A stretch of DNA of 40,151 nucleotides from positions 1-40,151 of the forward strand of contig JAVBPD010000011.1 in assembly GCA_031549885.1 (NCBI GenBank). The letters are read 5' to 3'. Below are positions 17,901 through 23,703 of the stretch, piece by piece. The notes under the pieces are model-generated. The model was not told the DNA's origin, ran no database searches, and saw nothing but the letters and a program-made list of their open reading frames with translations. Source of the stretch: WQUF01 sp031549885. GTDB lineage: Bacteria; Bacillota; Clostridia; Clostridiales; Clostridiaceae. The translations under genes and the position numbers were made by a program. Within the stretch, counting starts at the first letter, position 1, and each line of letters starts with the position of its first letter.

Positions 17901-19081
17901 GCATTTCCATTGCTTCCATATATTGAAATATCCGTGCTCGCTCTTACATTGTAATTATCATCTAATCTCTTTATGACTCCATCTCTTCCAAAATACTGTC
18001 TAGTTACAGGGTTTGTAAAATAATTCCATCCATTATAGCCAAAATAAATTCCATAGTCTGCATTAGATGTTCCCATTCCCCAAATCATGTTATCAGAAAA
18101 TTGGAAAATATCTGCAGTTGATGTTCTAAATAACTTTGTACAAGTCATTCCAGCAGGAAGTATCTCTTGTCCCCACCTAGATGCATTAGAATGGACAATT
18201 GTACTACAAAATTGATTTCCTGTTGTATAAAGGCTTCCATCTACAGTAAGTACTTTAGAAATATACGCACTTGTTTCTATGTCTTTAATCTGCTTTCCGC
18301 CGAAGTTTGATAATGGAATATTAATAAAATTTCTTTGAATTGAGCTAAGTCCACTTATTCCAAAATGATTATAACCGCTGTATCCAGCCATCCATAGACT
18401 TCCATCTGTTTTTAAAGCCATTATAACACCCTGTGAAGTATTTGTATCAGCTTTTGAGCCTACCATCCTTTTTACACCAGATAAAACTTTTACAGGTGTC
18501 CTTACATCTGTAGTAGTTCCATTACCAAGAGCTCCATAACTATTATTTCCCCAGGAATACAAATCTCCTTTATCATCTAAAGAATATGAACAATATGGTC
18601 CTGTTGAAATAGCAACAATTTTTGATGCACCTGCTGGAAAATTTACTTTTTTTAGTATTCTGGCATTTGTAGTTGTGCCATCTCCAATTTGTCCATAACC
18701 ATTATAACCTGTTGCATAAACATTCCCTTTATCATCAAGTACCAATGTGTGATGATTCCCTGACTCTACTTCAATGACCTTACCTGAAACCATACTTATA
18801 TCTACACGTTGAGGAGTTCTTAAATGTCCTGTGCCTAATGATGGGTTAACACCTAATCTATAGTAATTATTATCTCCTCCTGCCCATAATACATTGTCTT
18901 TATTTAAAAACATCATAGCGCCTTCAGACACTGCAAAACACCTTTTTACTCCTGTTACTAAAGCTCCGGGGGCGATAGTTGCTTCAACAATTTTAGGTTT
19001 ATTTAGCATTCCAAATACAATAAAAATAATTAAAACTATGCTTATAATTTTACTGGATTTTCTAAACTTTAGTATTTTCAT
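8927..19081 (-). CDS. Giant modular LPXTG surface protein (RCC1 head, B repeats, NTTSAS stalk, Ig and Ca-binding repeats)
   Basis: 3384 aa from ATG 19079-19081 with AAGGAGG 6 nt upstream. Order: signal peptide (1-34, cut near VEA); RCC1-like repeats (about 45-450; LYSWGNNSYGALGNGTTTD); about 15 Listeria/Bacteroides-type B repeats of some 76 aa (575-1720; VTFDSNGGN...YTFVGWTDA...HTLYAQW); a heptad NTTSAS(G/S) stalk (1722-2074); eight Big_6-like Ig modules (ITGTGEPGDKIIV...GTDGKWSVP) interrupted by two tandem about 90-residue domains, a SSTSSNTSSNTTKNTT linker, eleven DxDGDGIPN units and five DTDKDGVPDYIE units; then LPTTG (9032-9046), a hydrophobic helix and SSKKK. This is the plan of a sortase-anchored adhesin or wall protein: head at N-terminus, long stalk, wall-proximal Ig rods stiffened by calcium. 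Ligand unknown. No sortase gene is in the window. Monocistronic. Confidence 0.93.
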   Translation of the reverse strand: MKILKFRKSSKIISIVLIIFIVFGMLNKPKIVEATIAPGALVTGVKRCFAVSEGAMMFLNKDNVLWAGGDNNYYRLGVNPSLGTGHLRTPQRVDISMVSGKVIEVESGNHHTLVLDDKGNVYATGYNGYGQIGDGTTTNARILKKVNFPAGASKIVAISTGPYCSYSLDDKGDLYSWGNNSYGALGNGTTTDVRTPVKVLSGVKRMVGSKADTNTSQGVIMALKTDGSLWMAGYSGYNHFGISGLSSIQRNFINIPLSNFGGKQIKDIETSAYISKVLTVDGSLYTTGNQFCSTIVHSNASRWGQEILPAGMTCTKLFRTSTADIFQFSDNMIWGMGTSNADYGIYFGYNGWNYFTNPVTRQYFGRDGVIKRLDDNYNVRASTDISIYGSNGNAPIIDLSDGWDESFIVDADGNLRTSGNNGLRDTSTKYYDPINSYDSYVYKRLVTVERTILDPIVTVNASSNDPTTGFPMNPTAISMGPKQQDVAAPVTEVYQIWNADADGNPTTKYTGVGASGSNSVTMGPATLNVAPLNFAEGIYVIEVYRTATAPYSDINGGGNLLESNHSYTPFKILKQYTLTYNGNTNTGGTVPAQPTIYSSTTSIPVAANTGNLVKTGYNLTSWNTAANGSGTAYTVDGNGTISGLNEDTTLYAQWTAKSDIVVTFDSNGGNAITQNTKTVTFARPYDTLPIPTKTGYKFLEWTDAQTGGNSIIDTTPVSKATNHTLYAQWTAATNIIVTFDSNGGATPSPSSKGITFASQYGTLPEPIRVGYRFIGWTDTKSGGNEVNASTIVSIATDHILYAQWTAVTDINVTFNPNGGNSVSPASKTVTYANPYGQDGTLPTPTRVGHTFVKWTDSPTGGNTITDTTLVSTATDHSLYAQWTQKTNINVTLDSNGGNQPNPSSIKVTYGNSYGTLPIPTRSGYKFVGWTDAKTEGNSVNATTTVTNEADHTLYANWTTSANIVVSFDANEGDEITDIKNVAYLNAYGTLPTPTRSGYKFLAWTDAQTGGNAITETSLVEISTNHTLYAQWSMQQAATIKVTFDPNGGNPVSPSEKMVAFANPYTALPTPTKSGYTFVGWTDAQTGGNPVNDKSAVAINADHTLYAQWTTSSNNITVTFDSNGGNAVVPESINVTFANAYGILPTPTRSGYTFVGWTDAQTGGNPITSDTPVAKNVDHTIYAQWRTQGGNITVTFDSNGGNAVTPTSMPVTFANPYGLMPTPTRSGYNFVGWTDAPSGGNPIIQNTLVGINANHTIYAQWTPTGGNITVAFDSNGGNVVYPENKPVTLSNPYGILPTPVRQGYNFVGWTDSQTGGNPITPNTLVGINANHTIYAQWTTSGGNIIVTFDPNGGSSLVINTSNVTFANPYGILPTPVRQGYTFVGWTNAPLGGSPITPTTLVGINANHTIYAQWASQGGDITVTFDPNGGDPVNPSTTKVTFTNSYGTLPTPTRSGYIFVGWTDSKFGGNPITIVPITLVAINADHTLYAQWKPQGGNITVTFDPNGGSPVSPSTTKVTFANPYGILPAPVRQGYTFVGWTDAQIGGRPIVTANTLVGINGDHTLYAQWTPQGGNITVTFDPNGGNALSINTTKVTFANIYGLTPTPIRAGYNFVGWTDAQTGGNPILPNTLVAINGDHTLYAQWSARGGNIKVIFDPNGGEALLQNEMMVTYGSYYGTLPTAVRSGYTFKGWSDTQSGSNMITSYSMVNKTTDHTLYAQWEQGANNTTSNTTGNTTSASGNTTSASGNTTSASSNTTSASSNTTSASSNTTSASSNTTSNTTGNTTSASGNTTSSSSNTTSASSNTTSASGNTTSSSGNTTSASGNTTSASSNTTSASGNTTSSSSNTTSASGNTTSASGNTTSASGNTTSASGNTTSASGNTTSASGNTTSASSNTTSASGNTTSASGNTTSSSSNTTSSSSNTTSASGNTTSASSNTTSASSNTTSTSGNTTSTSGNTTSASGNTTSASSNTTSASSNTTSSSSNTTSSSSNTTSASGNTTSASGNTTSASGNTTSASGNTTSASSNTTSASGNTTSASSNTTSASGNTTSASSNTTSASGNTTSSSSNTTRNPNIPKEPIITPILSTDPAITGSGEPGDKIIVTFPGGSTKETTIGTDGKWSVPVAPRVLTPGDTVKVVEDDNKGNKSPEATSTVLDPANTIVDLNNDVVIYGTGFTINVSEVAGLNNQTVKTKASAKAWKISDGTDLTSILAVDKSAVKATSGAYPTTLSVNGVTKTITVNVVDNTTVIIGDIAISAIDFTIRVQDEASTTNAVILTKSKAKAWNTVTGTDLTNKIVVDSSKLMPAVGVYPVSMKVDMLSAIQGTDTQGNPAAIINITIVDVVPPVVNPIVPGDTSITGTGEPGDIINVTLPDGTNIPFTIGSDGTWSVPLPDGKTLNPGNEVSVTETDPNTGKTSEPTVVKVRDYPTAPIINPISPNDTSITGTGEPANKVVVIFSDGRSGEVIIGTDGTWSIPLPQGETLNSGDTVKVYEEDRNGNKSPETIVTVLSNNTTSNATSSTSSNTSSNTTKNTTSSTSSNTSSNTTKNTTSSTSSNTSSNTTKNTTSSTSSNTSSNTTKNTTSNTSSNTTSNISSNTTNNTSSNDIDGDGIPNDIDPDIDGDGIPNNLDPDMDGDGIPNDKDPDIDGDGIPNGEDPTPNGVNIDTDKDGKPNDEDDDIDGDGIPNDKDPDVDGDGIPNGQDPDVDGDGIPNGLDPDIDGDGIPNNLDPDMDGDGIPNDKDPDIDGDGIPNGEDPTPNGINGNINNNTTSNTTSNNATNITSNTTSNNATNTTSNTTSNNTNAVRPPTIKPIIPTDINVTGTGNSGDKVVLTFSSGKVIETTVGTDGKWSIPIPEGENLKPGDIIKAYEQDKNGNKSPEITSKVYDPNKDSDGDGVPDYIEEKDGTNSNDPNSFKDTDKDGVPDYIEEKDGTNPNDPNSFKDTDKDGIPDYIEKREGTDPSNPNKYKDTDKDGVPDYIEKQEGTDPNDKDSFKDTNNNGIPDYIEKPTINAILPGDPFISGKGVPGDKIIVELPDGNSIETKVDNSGNWKIALSQGVVLKPGDKIKVNQQDLSGKINGPVYATVDDMPAMSSSNVNPIYPGDAKITGTGRQGDKVVVIFPDGNKAETTVGADGKWSLDVTQGILLNPGDQLSIYSEDKNGNKSNEVKVIVNNYPAKPVVNEILPRDTSITGKGTPGDTIVVVLPNGLKQETIVDGSGNWSVNVPSDVLKPGDKVNIIERDPNGKTRAGIDVTISNNPTMSPSNIDPINTGDKQITGTGRPGDKIIIELPDGTKLETIVGANGRWSAQIPQGMTLKPGQSVRVYAVDRNGNESNRVSIMTSGSPPLPTTGEYDDYLTKNITILLDNSLVILGLLLIAEHSSKKK
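10055..10413 (-). repeat. Five tandem DxDxDGxPDYIE calcium-binding-type repeats (about 78 bp each)
   Basis: Within the giant gene, five units of about 26 aa follow the pattern DTDKDGVPDYIE-(K/E)-x-GT-(D/N)-P-NDP-x-SFK. The DxDxDG core resembles thrombospondin type 3/EF-hand-like calcium loops. Units 1 and 2 are almost identical (DSDGDG against DTDKDG at the start), suggesting recent duplication. The last unit is degenerate (DTNNNGIPDYIE). Confidence 0.85.
10800..11264 (-). repeat. Eleven tandem DGDGIPN (TSP3-like) repeats with an internal segmental duplication
   Basis: Units of 13 aa (39 bp) read D-(I/V/M)-DGDGIPN-xx-DP. The ordered series NNLDP, NDKDP, NGEDPTPNG occurs twice, at both ends of the block, so a multi-unit segment was duplicated. 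One odd unit, IDTDKDGKPNDEDD, lies between the copies. The acidic positions fit calcium coordination. Confidence 0.88.
11270..11545 (-). repeat. 48-bp tandem repeats encoding Ser/Thr/Asn linker
   Basis: About four copies of a 16-aa unit built as NTTSSTSSNTSSNTTK link an Ig module to the DGDGIPN block. The DNA copies are nearly identical. This is a second, different low-complexity spacer from the heptad stalk. Confidence 0.8.
12862..13911 (-). repeat. 21-bp minisatellite, about 49 units, encoding the NTTSAS(G/S) stalk
   Basis: On the minus strand the unit reads approximately AATACMACAAGCGCATCA plus GGA or AGT. It encodes Asn-Thr-Thr-Ser-Ala-Ser-Gly/Ser. I count about 47 heptads plus two NTTSNTTG interruptions. 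Variation is mostly at codon third positions or swaps Ala for Ser or Thr and Gly for Ser. The unit length is a multiple of three, so copy-number change alters stalk length without frameshift. The array is free of stops in several other frames, giving long spurious ORFs. Confidence 0.92.
13925..17365 (-). repeat. About 15 tandem Listeria/Bacteroides-type B repeats (about 228 bp each)
   Basis: Each unit of about 76 aa runs from VTFDSNGGN through a turn (YGTLPTPTRSGYTFVGWTDA, one per unit) to HTLYAQW. I counted 15 copies of the terminal YA(Q/N)W motif. The first unit is divergent (YTLTYNGNTNTGG). These InlB-type beta-grasp repeats are known from internalin B and many Firmicutes surface proteins. 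Copies 8-14 are more alike than 1-7, suggesting later expansion toward the stalk. Confidence 0.9.
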
Positions 19082-19467
19082 TTTGTTCCTCCTTATAATG
19101 ATATAATCACTAAATATATAATTTCATTGATCCCATAATTTTTGTTTAAACCTCCTAATAATCAACTTTTAACTTACGATCAAATAATTTATTATAAATT
19201 CAAATAATTATAATAAATTCTAAAACTAATATTTGCATTTAAATTTTTTTTATACCAGTAATAAAAAAATATTATTAATAATATTTAATTATAATAAATA
19301 ATATTTAATAACTCTCTGATTATATCAACTTTATAATGCGAAATTACACTATATATCTGCATTATTTCTCAATATATTATCAAATAATATTTTATCTTCT
19401 TCGTAAGGGGTTATCTCTTTGTATATATACCTTAGTGAAATGTTTTTACATAAAGTTAATTTTGTTT
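19082..19467. other. AT-rich gene-free region upstream of the giant surface gene
   Basis: About 390 bp without a supportable gene. It must hold the promoter and leader of the giant gene, read to the left. I see the AAGGAGG RBS at its left end and, about 60 nt further upstream, a second AGGAGG followed too distantly by an 8-codon frame (ATG 19133 to TAG), which I do not call. No c-di-GMP riboswitch core was found on either strand. Short AATAATATTTAAT-like direct repeats occur near 19270-19310. Confidence 0.6.
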
Positions 19468-19522
19468 AAAAAATAAGCTGTTACAGACTTATCTCACTTA
19501 AGTCTGTAACAGCTTATTTTTT
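19468..19522 (-). terminator. Strong intrinsic terminator of the helicase gene
   Basis: Arms 19468-19491 and 19499-19522 pair perfectly over 24 bp with a 7-nt loop (core AAGCTGTTACAGACTTA), with A/T-rich outer pairs giving a T run on either strand. The helicase stop codon (19521-19523) overlaps the outermost base pairs. Confidence 0.9.
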
Positions 19523-21620
19523 ATATTAACACTTTAGATATTTTATTTTCATATAAAATCACAAGTTTATGCAGAGGTCTTGTCATTGAAACATACAATA
19601 ATTTCATATCTAAAACATCTTCAATATTATAACTTTCTTCTGATGCATTTGAAATTATTACACCATCAAATTCAAGCCCTTTTGCCATAAAACATGTTAG
19701 TATGCATATTCCACCGTAAAATTCTTCTGATTCTTTTTCTATTATTTGAATAGAATCTTCTATTTTAGAAAGCTCCTTATAAATCTTTTCTACTTCATTT
19801 ATAGTTTTGCAAATAACTGCAATAGTTTTAAAGTTATATTTTTTCATTTCACTAATTAAATCTTTAATCTTATTAATAGCTTCTTCTCTTTCAACAAAAA
19901 TTTCATCAACTTCTCTTCCATGCCTTATTACAGGTTCTGCTAAATCAAGCCCTAAATGATCAGTAATTAGATTTGCTTTATTCATTATTTCAACAGTAGT
20001 TCTATAACTTTTTGTAAGTTTAAAAAGATTGCATTTGTTATTAAATATATGCTCAATAACCTCATTCCAATTTTCAATACTTCTATATGGATAAATTGCT
20101 TGAGCTAAATCTCCAAATATTGAATATGACGCTTCCTTCATTATCATTTTTAAAACAAAAAAATGAAAACTCCCTAAATCCTGAGCTTCATCTATTACAA
20201 CTTGGCGATACTTATCATAATCTTTAGCTCCTTGTAATTTATATTTAAGATACATAAGTCCAGGTAAATCTTCAAATTCAACTGCACTATTTTTTATATT
20301 GCTTAATGTTATTTTTTTAAACTCCGCTATAAATTCACTATCAGATTCCATATATAATTCCACTTTTTCAATAAATTGTTTATATATGTTGAGCACTTTA
20401 TAGTTTGACAATGAAAAATATTTTTTTAATGCATTTCTACATCCTTTTAAAAGCTCTTCTCGTATAGCTTCCCTTTTTTTATATACATCACCAGCATTAT
20501 GGCTATTTAAAGGGTTATACTGTTTATTCAATCTATCATTTATCTCTTCATATTTATCATCAATTATCCTTTTTAAAAATAATATAAGTTTATCAAACTT
20601 TGATTGTATATTATCGTATTGTGACACATTATATCCATTGTAAAGCTCCATTATTTCATCTTTATTTATTACTGTAAAATCCTTTATTTTAAAATCTTCT
20701 TCTGGCATGATATTTTTTTCAAAATCCAAAAAAAATCTTTCCAAAATATCTTTAAATGCTATTGAGCTTTTAAATTTTTGAATGGATTCTGATTTTGATT
20801 CCACTATTTTAAATCTCTCATCTACGAAATATTTTGAAATTTCTTGAAATGTTAATTGATTTACATTGTCCACATCAAGATCTGGAAGCACAGAAGAAAT
20901 ATAACTTAAAAAATATTTATTTGGTCCAATGACCATGAATTGGTTTGATTTATACTTATCTCTATAGTTATATACAAGATAAGCTATTCTATGAAGCGCA
21001 ACTGTGGTCTTTCCACTACCTGCAACACCTTGAATTATTATGTTATCATATAAGTTTGCCCTAATTATTGCATTTTGTTCTTTTTGAATAGATGCAACTA
21101 TATTTTTTAATCTATTGTCAGAATTTACTCCAAGGTATGGCTTTAATAATTCATCATCTGATACAGTATCTACATCAAAATATTCAATTAATTTTTTATC
21201 TTCTATTGAAAATTGCCTTTTTAGGTCAAGGTTTCCAGTTATTTCTCCTTGTGGGGCAGTATAATGGACCTCTCCCACATTGCTATCATAGTATAAAGAT
21301 GCTATAGGTGCTCTCCAATCTACAGTAACTAAATTTCCATCATAATCTACTATTCCAACTTTACTTAAGTAACAAGACTCTGTCTTTAAATATCCATCTT
21401 GTTTAAAATCAATTCTGGCAAAATATGGTTTCATTATACATTTTTGCAAATTTACAAATCTTAAAAAGGTTCTTTTCATCAATTCATTTAATACATATTC
21501 ATCACTAATTCTCTTTGGCATTGTATAAAGGTCCATTTCAGTATCTTCTATAACCTCTGAAATTTTATTACATGTTGACTCTAAATGTTGTTTTTCTTTA
21601 TATAATATATTTTCTTCCAT
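19521..21620 (-). CDS. helD: HelD-like UvrD/Rep family helicase (RNA polymerase recycling factor)
   Basis: A superfamily 1 helicase of 699 aa from ATG 21618-21620, chosen because AAGGGA is 9 nt upstream; two earlier in-frame ATGs (21636-21638, 21624-21626) lack a well-placed RBS. The N-terminal about 170 residues form the HelD coiled-coil arm and VDWRAPIASLYYD region. Walker A GVAGSGKTT follows at about 200, then the VIDEAQDLG motif II, SYRTTVEI and the GLEFDGVI and LLYVSMTRPLHKL C-terminal motifs. HelD binds RNA polymerase and releases it from stalled complexes using ATP. The gene stands alone. Confidence 0.92.
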   Translation of the reverse strand: MEENILYKEKQHLESTCNKISEVIEDTEMDLYTMPKRISDEYVLNELMKRTFLRFVNLQKCIMKPYFARIDFKQDGYLKTESCYLSKVGIVDYDGNLVTVDWRAPIASLYYDSNVGEVHYTAPQGEITGNLDLKRQFSIEDKKLIEYFDVDTVSDDELLKPYLGVNSDNRLKNIVASIQKEQNAIIRANLYDNIIIQGVAGSGKTTVALHRIAYLVYNYRDKYKSNQFMVIGPNKYFLSYISSVLPDLDVDNVNQLTFQEISKYFVDERFKIVESKSESIQKFKSSIAFKDILERFFLDFEKNIMPEEDFKIKDFTVINKDEIMELYNGYNVSQYDNIQSKFDKLILFLKRIIDDKYEEINDRLNKQYNPLNSHNAGDVYKKREAIREELLKGCRNALKKYFSLSNYKVLNIYKQFIEKVELYMESDSEFIAEFKKITLSNIKNSAVEFEDLPGLMYLKYKLQGAKDYDKYRQVVIDEAQDLGSFHFFVLKMIMKEASYSIFGDLAQAIYPYRSIENWNEVIEHIFNNKCNLFKLTKSYRTTVEIMNKANLITDHLGLDLAEPVIRHGREVDEIFVEREEAINKIKDLISEMKKYNFKTIAVICKTINEVEKIYKELSKIEDSIQIIEKESEEFYGGICILTCFMAKGLEFDGVIISNASEESYNIEDVLDMKLLYVSMTRPLHKLVILYENKISKVLI

Positions 21621-21681
21621 GTGCATCAGTCCCTTCATTATATGGTATCTATATATGGCAAGCTAAAACTTAAAATTTATA

Positions 21682-21736
21682 GGGTTTTAAATGTAGCGTA
21701 AGTATTATTTCTCTACCTACTTCTAATTTAAAACCC
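21682..21736. other. Long inverted repeat in the leader region of helD
   Basis: GGGTTTTAAAT (21682-21692) and ATTTAAAACCC (21726-21736) are perfect 11-bp arms separated by 33 nt that include a GTAG/CTAC inner pair. No T tract follows on the minus strand, so it is not a plain terminator. It lies about 60-115 nt upstream of the helD start and 58 nt after the small Cys-rich gene. It could be a leader structure or an operator pair. Confidence 0.5.
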
Positions 21737-21794
21737 ATACTAAATTATAATAAATTAAATAATTCATGTCTACTTAAATTAAATCTTATTAATT

Positions 21795-21986
21795 TTACAT
21801 TTTGTTATCATTATAATTAAAAAATAAATACTCATAATCATCATACTTATCAAATGTTTTTTTATATGTTTTTCTTTCTAAAGCCATAAAGGGACAGTTA
21901 AACTCTTCATTTAAATTTAAGAAAAACGGACATTCTTTAAAACATTCTATTTTATCAGTTTCTGTTGAAAGAAATGAACAAACCAC
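21795..21986 (-). CDS. Small cysteine-rich protein (63 aa)
   Basis: The start is GTG 21984-21986 with GGGAGG six nt upstream, which makes this a convincing gene despite its size. Four cysteines (residues 3, 15, 19 and 31) lie in the pattern Cys-x11-Cys-x3-Cys-x11-Cys (ECFKECPFF and FNCPF), which suggests a bound zinc ion or Fe-S cluster. The C-terminal half is rich in Lys, Tyr and Asp. I do not recognise a named family, though short proteins with this layout seem familiar from Clostridium genomes. It could be cotranscribed with helD downstream, as no terminator is evident between them. Confidence 0.7.
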   Translation of the reverse strand: MVCSFLSTETDKIECFKECPFFLNLNEEFNCPFMALERKTYKKTFDKYDDYEYLFFNYNDNKM

Positions 21987-22355
21987 AATTTACCTCCCAA
22001 GCATTTACATTATTTGTATAAATATTATACCAAATATTTATATATATTTTAATATTATTATAACTATTTTATTTTATTTAATCAAAAATTTTTATCAAAA
22101 AACAATACTTTATTTTATTGTATTACATTGTTACAAGTGATTTAAAAAAAAATAATTGTTAATAATAGTATCATAGATCAATATTTTATATATTTATCAC
22201 ACATTGTTTAATTATATTATAGCTTACTTTAATAGATCAAATTTATACATAATTTAATTTAAATCCTATGATTTTTTAAATTGTATAAGAATATTTTCTA
22301 TGTTATACTATAATGTATTAAATTTTATAAATACTTTAGTTTGGAGAGATTAAAT
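21987..22355. other. AT-rich divergent intergenic region
   Basis: About 370 bp between the divergent small Cys-rich gene and the carboxypeptidase gene. Apart from the two RBSs and the promoter at 22281-22309 I see no gene, RNA motif or repeat. Confidence 0.6.
22281..22309 (+). promoter_or_regulatory. Promoter of the D,D-carboxypeptidase gene
   Basis: TTGTAT (22281-22286) and TATACT (22304-22309) are 17 nt apart, and the -10 carries a TGn extension (TGTTATACT). An overlapping TATAAT (22309-22314) is an alternative -10. The start codon is 46 nt downstream. Confidence 0.55.
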
Positions 22356-23636
22356 TTGAAAAAAAACATACTAACCATTTTCTTATTGTTAGTTTTTTTA
22401 GTAGTTATTACACAAAATGTATATGCTCAACCAGTAGACATAAATATAACTGCGACAAGTGCTATTATTACAGACGCAGAAACAAACGAAATCATTTATA
22501 CTAAAGACATTGACTCCAAAGCTTATCCTGCTAGTATAACTAAACTATTAACAGCAACAATTTTAACAAAGCATAAGCAAAAAGGAGATTTATTGACTTA
22601 TACTCAGCATGCTTCAGAACAAGAGCCATTTACAATAATCAGCAATGTAATCACAACTTTAAAAGTTGGTGATACTATTCCTGCAGAAGATGTTATGAAA
22701 ATGCTTTTAATATTTTCAGGAAATGATATGGCCGTTATGATTGCTGAAAATGTTGCTAATAGTGTTGATGATTTTATGAACGAAGTTAATGACTATGCCG
22801 AATCTATTGGCATGGTAAATTCTCACTTTATAACACCTAATGGATTACACGATGAAAATCACTATACAACAGCATACGACCTATCACTTCTTATGAGAGA
22901 AGTCATTAAGAATCCATGGATAATGGAAGTTTTAAAGATGAAATCTGCTGATATCAATTTCCAAGGTGAAACATATACAATTGAAGCAAGAAATCATCTT
23001 ATTGGTATAGATGGATGCGTTGGTGGAAAAACTGGTCAAACTGATGAGGCAGGCAAATGCCTTGCTTCATATTTTGAGGTTGGAAGCCGCAAGCTTATTT
23101 CAATAGTTTTAAATGATAAATTAGATAACATTGATGATGTTGCAAGTGCAGTATTTCAAGATACAAAGGATATTGTTCAATATGCCCTAGAACAGAAAAA
23201 AGAACCATTTATAAAAAAGGATAGTCAACCTCAAGATGGAAATATAACATATAAACCACTTAAATATTTTGGGCCTGAGCGCACAATAAATGTAGGTGCT
23301 GTTTTAAAAGATGATTTTTCAATTTATAATAATGAGGTCAATTCAAATGAGGTAAAGACAGAATATGATATGGACTTTAGTAAACTTGATGCTTGGAATT
23401 TAGATAAAGATGAACCTATTGGTAAGCTAATGATCACTCAAAGAGAAGGGACCCAAACTTTAAATCTTTATCCATCTATTGATACTAAGGAAATTATAGA
23501 TAGCAATAAAAAACTTTACATATTAGTATTTTCAATTGCAGGATTAGTTGCCTTAATACTTTTAATTTTAATAATTTTAATTATTGTTAAAATTGCTCAA
23601 AGAGGAAGTAAATCTAAAAAAAGAAGATATAGATAA
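22356..23636 (+). CDS. D-alanyl-D-alanine carboxypeptidase (PBP5/DacF-like)
   Basis: A peptidase family S11 protein of 426 aa. The start is TTG 22356-22358 with GGAGAG seven nt upstream; a TTG at 22341 lies before the RBS. A signal peptide ends near NVYA. The three active-site motifs are present: SITK (YPASITKLL), SGN (FSGNDMAV) and KTG (GGKTGQT). A C-terminal membrane helix (LVALILLILIILIIV) and a basic tail (KSKKRRYR) anchor it with the enzyme outside. It removes the terminal D-Ala from peptidoglycan stem peptides and so limits cross-linking. Its membrane anchor is a true helix rather than the amphipathic tail of PBP5. Confidence 0.93.
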   Translation: MKKNILTIFLLLVFLVVITQNVYAQPVDINITATSAIITDAETNEIIYTKDIDSKAYPASITKLLTATILTKHKQKGDLLTYTQHASEQEPFTIISNVITTLKVGDTIPAEDVMKMLLIFSGNDMAVMIAENVANSVDDFMNEVNDYAESIGMVNSHFITPNGLHDENHYTTAYDLSLLMREVIKNPWIMEVLKMKSADINFQGETYTIEARNHLIGIDGCVGGKTGQTDEAGKCLASYFEVGSRKLISIVLNDKLDNIDDVASAVFQDTKDIVQYALEQKKEPFIKKDSQPQDGNITYKPLKYFGPERTINVGAVLKDDFSIYNNEVNSNEVKTEYDMDFSKLDAWNLDKDEPIGKLMITQREGTQTLNLYPSIDTKEIIDSNKKLYILVFSIAGLVALILLILIILIIVKIAQRGSKSKKRRYR

Positions 23637-23643
23637 AAAATAT

Positions 23644-23696
23644 AAAAAATATGCTATTTAAAATTAATAAAGTTAATTTTAAGTAGCATATTTTTT
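23644..23696. terminator. Bidirectional terminator between carboxypeptidase and TPR genes
   Basis: Arms 23644-23667 and 23673-23696 pair over 24 bp with one T/G position and a 5-nt loop (core ATATGCTA / TAGCATAT). A/T outer pairs provide T runs both ways. Confidence 0.9.
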
Positions 23697-23703
23697 AAAA
23701 TCA

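Noticed and set aside
19107..19133. Eight-codon leader peptide (ATG GGA TCA ...) upstream of the giant gene
   Set aside because: The nearest AGGAGG is 14 nt from the ATG, too far, and no regulatory residues or attenuator hairpin follow.
19082..19467. c-di-GMP riboswitch before the giant adhesin gene
   Set aside because: Clostridial adhesin genes often have one, but none of the conserved GCACAGGGCAAACC-like or GGxCACGCA-like core sequences is present on either strand.
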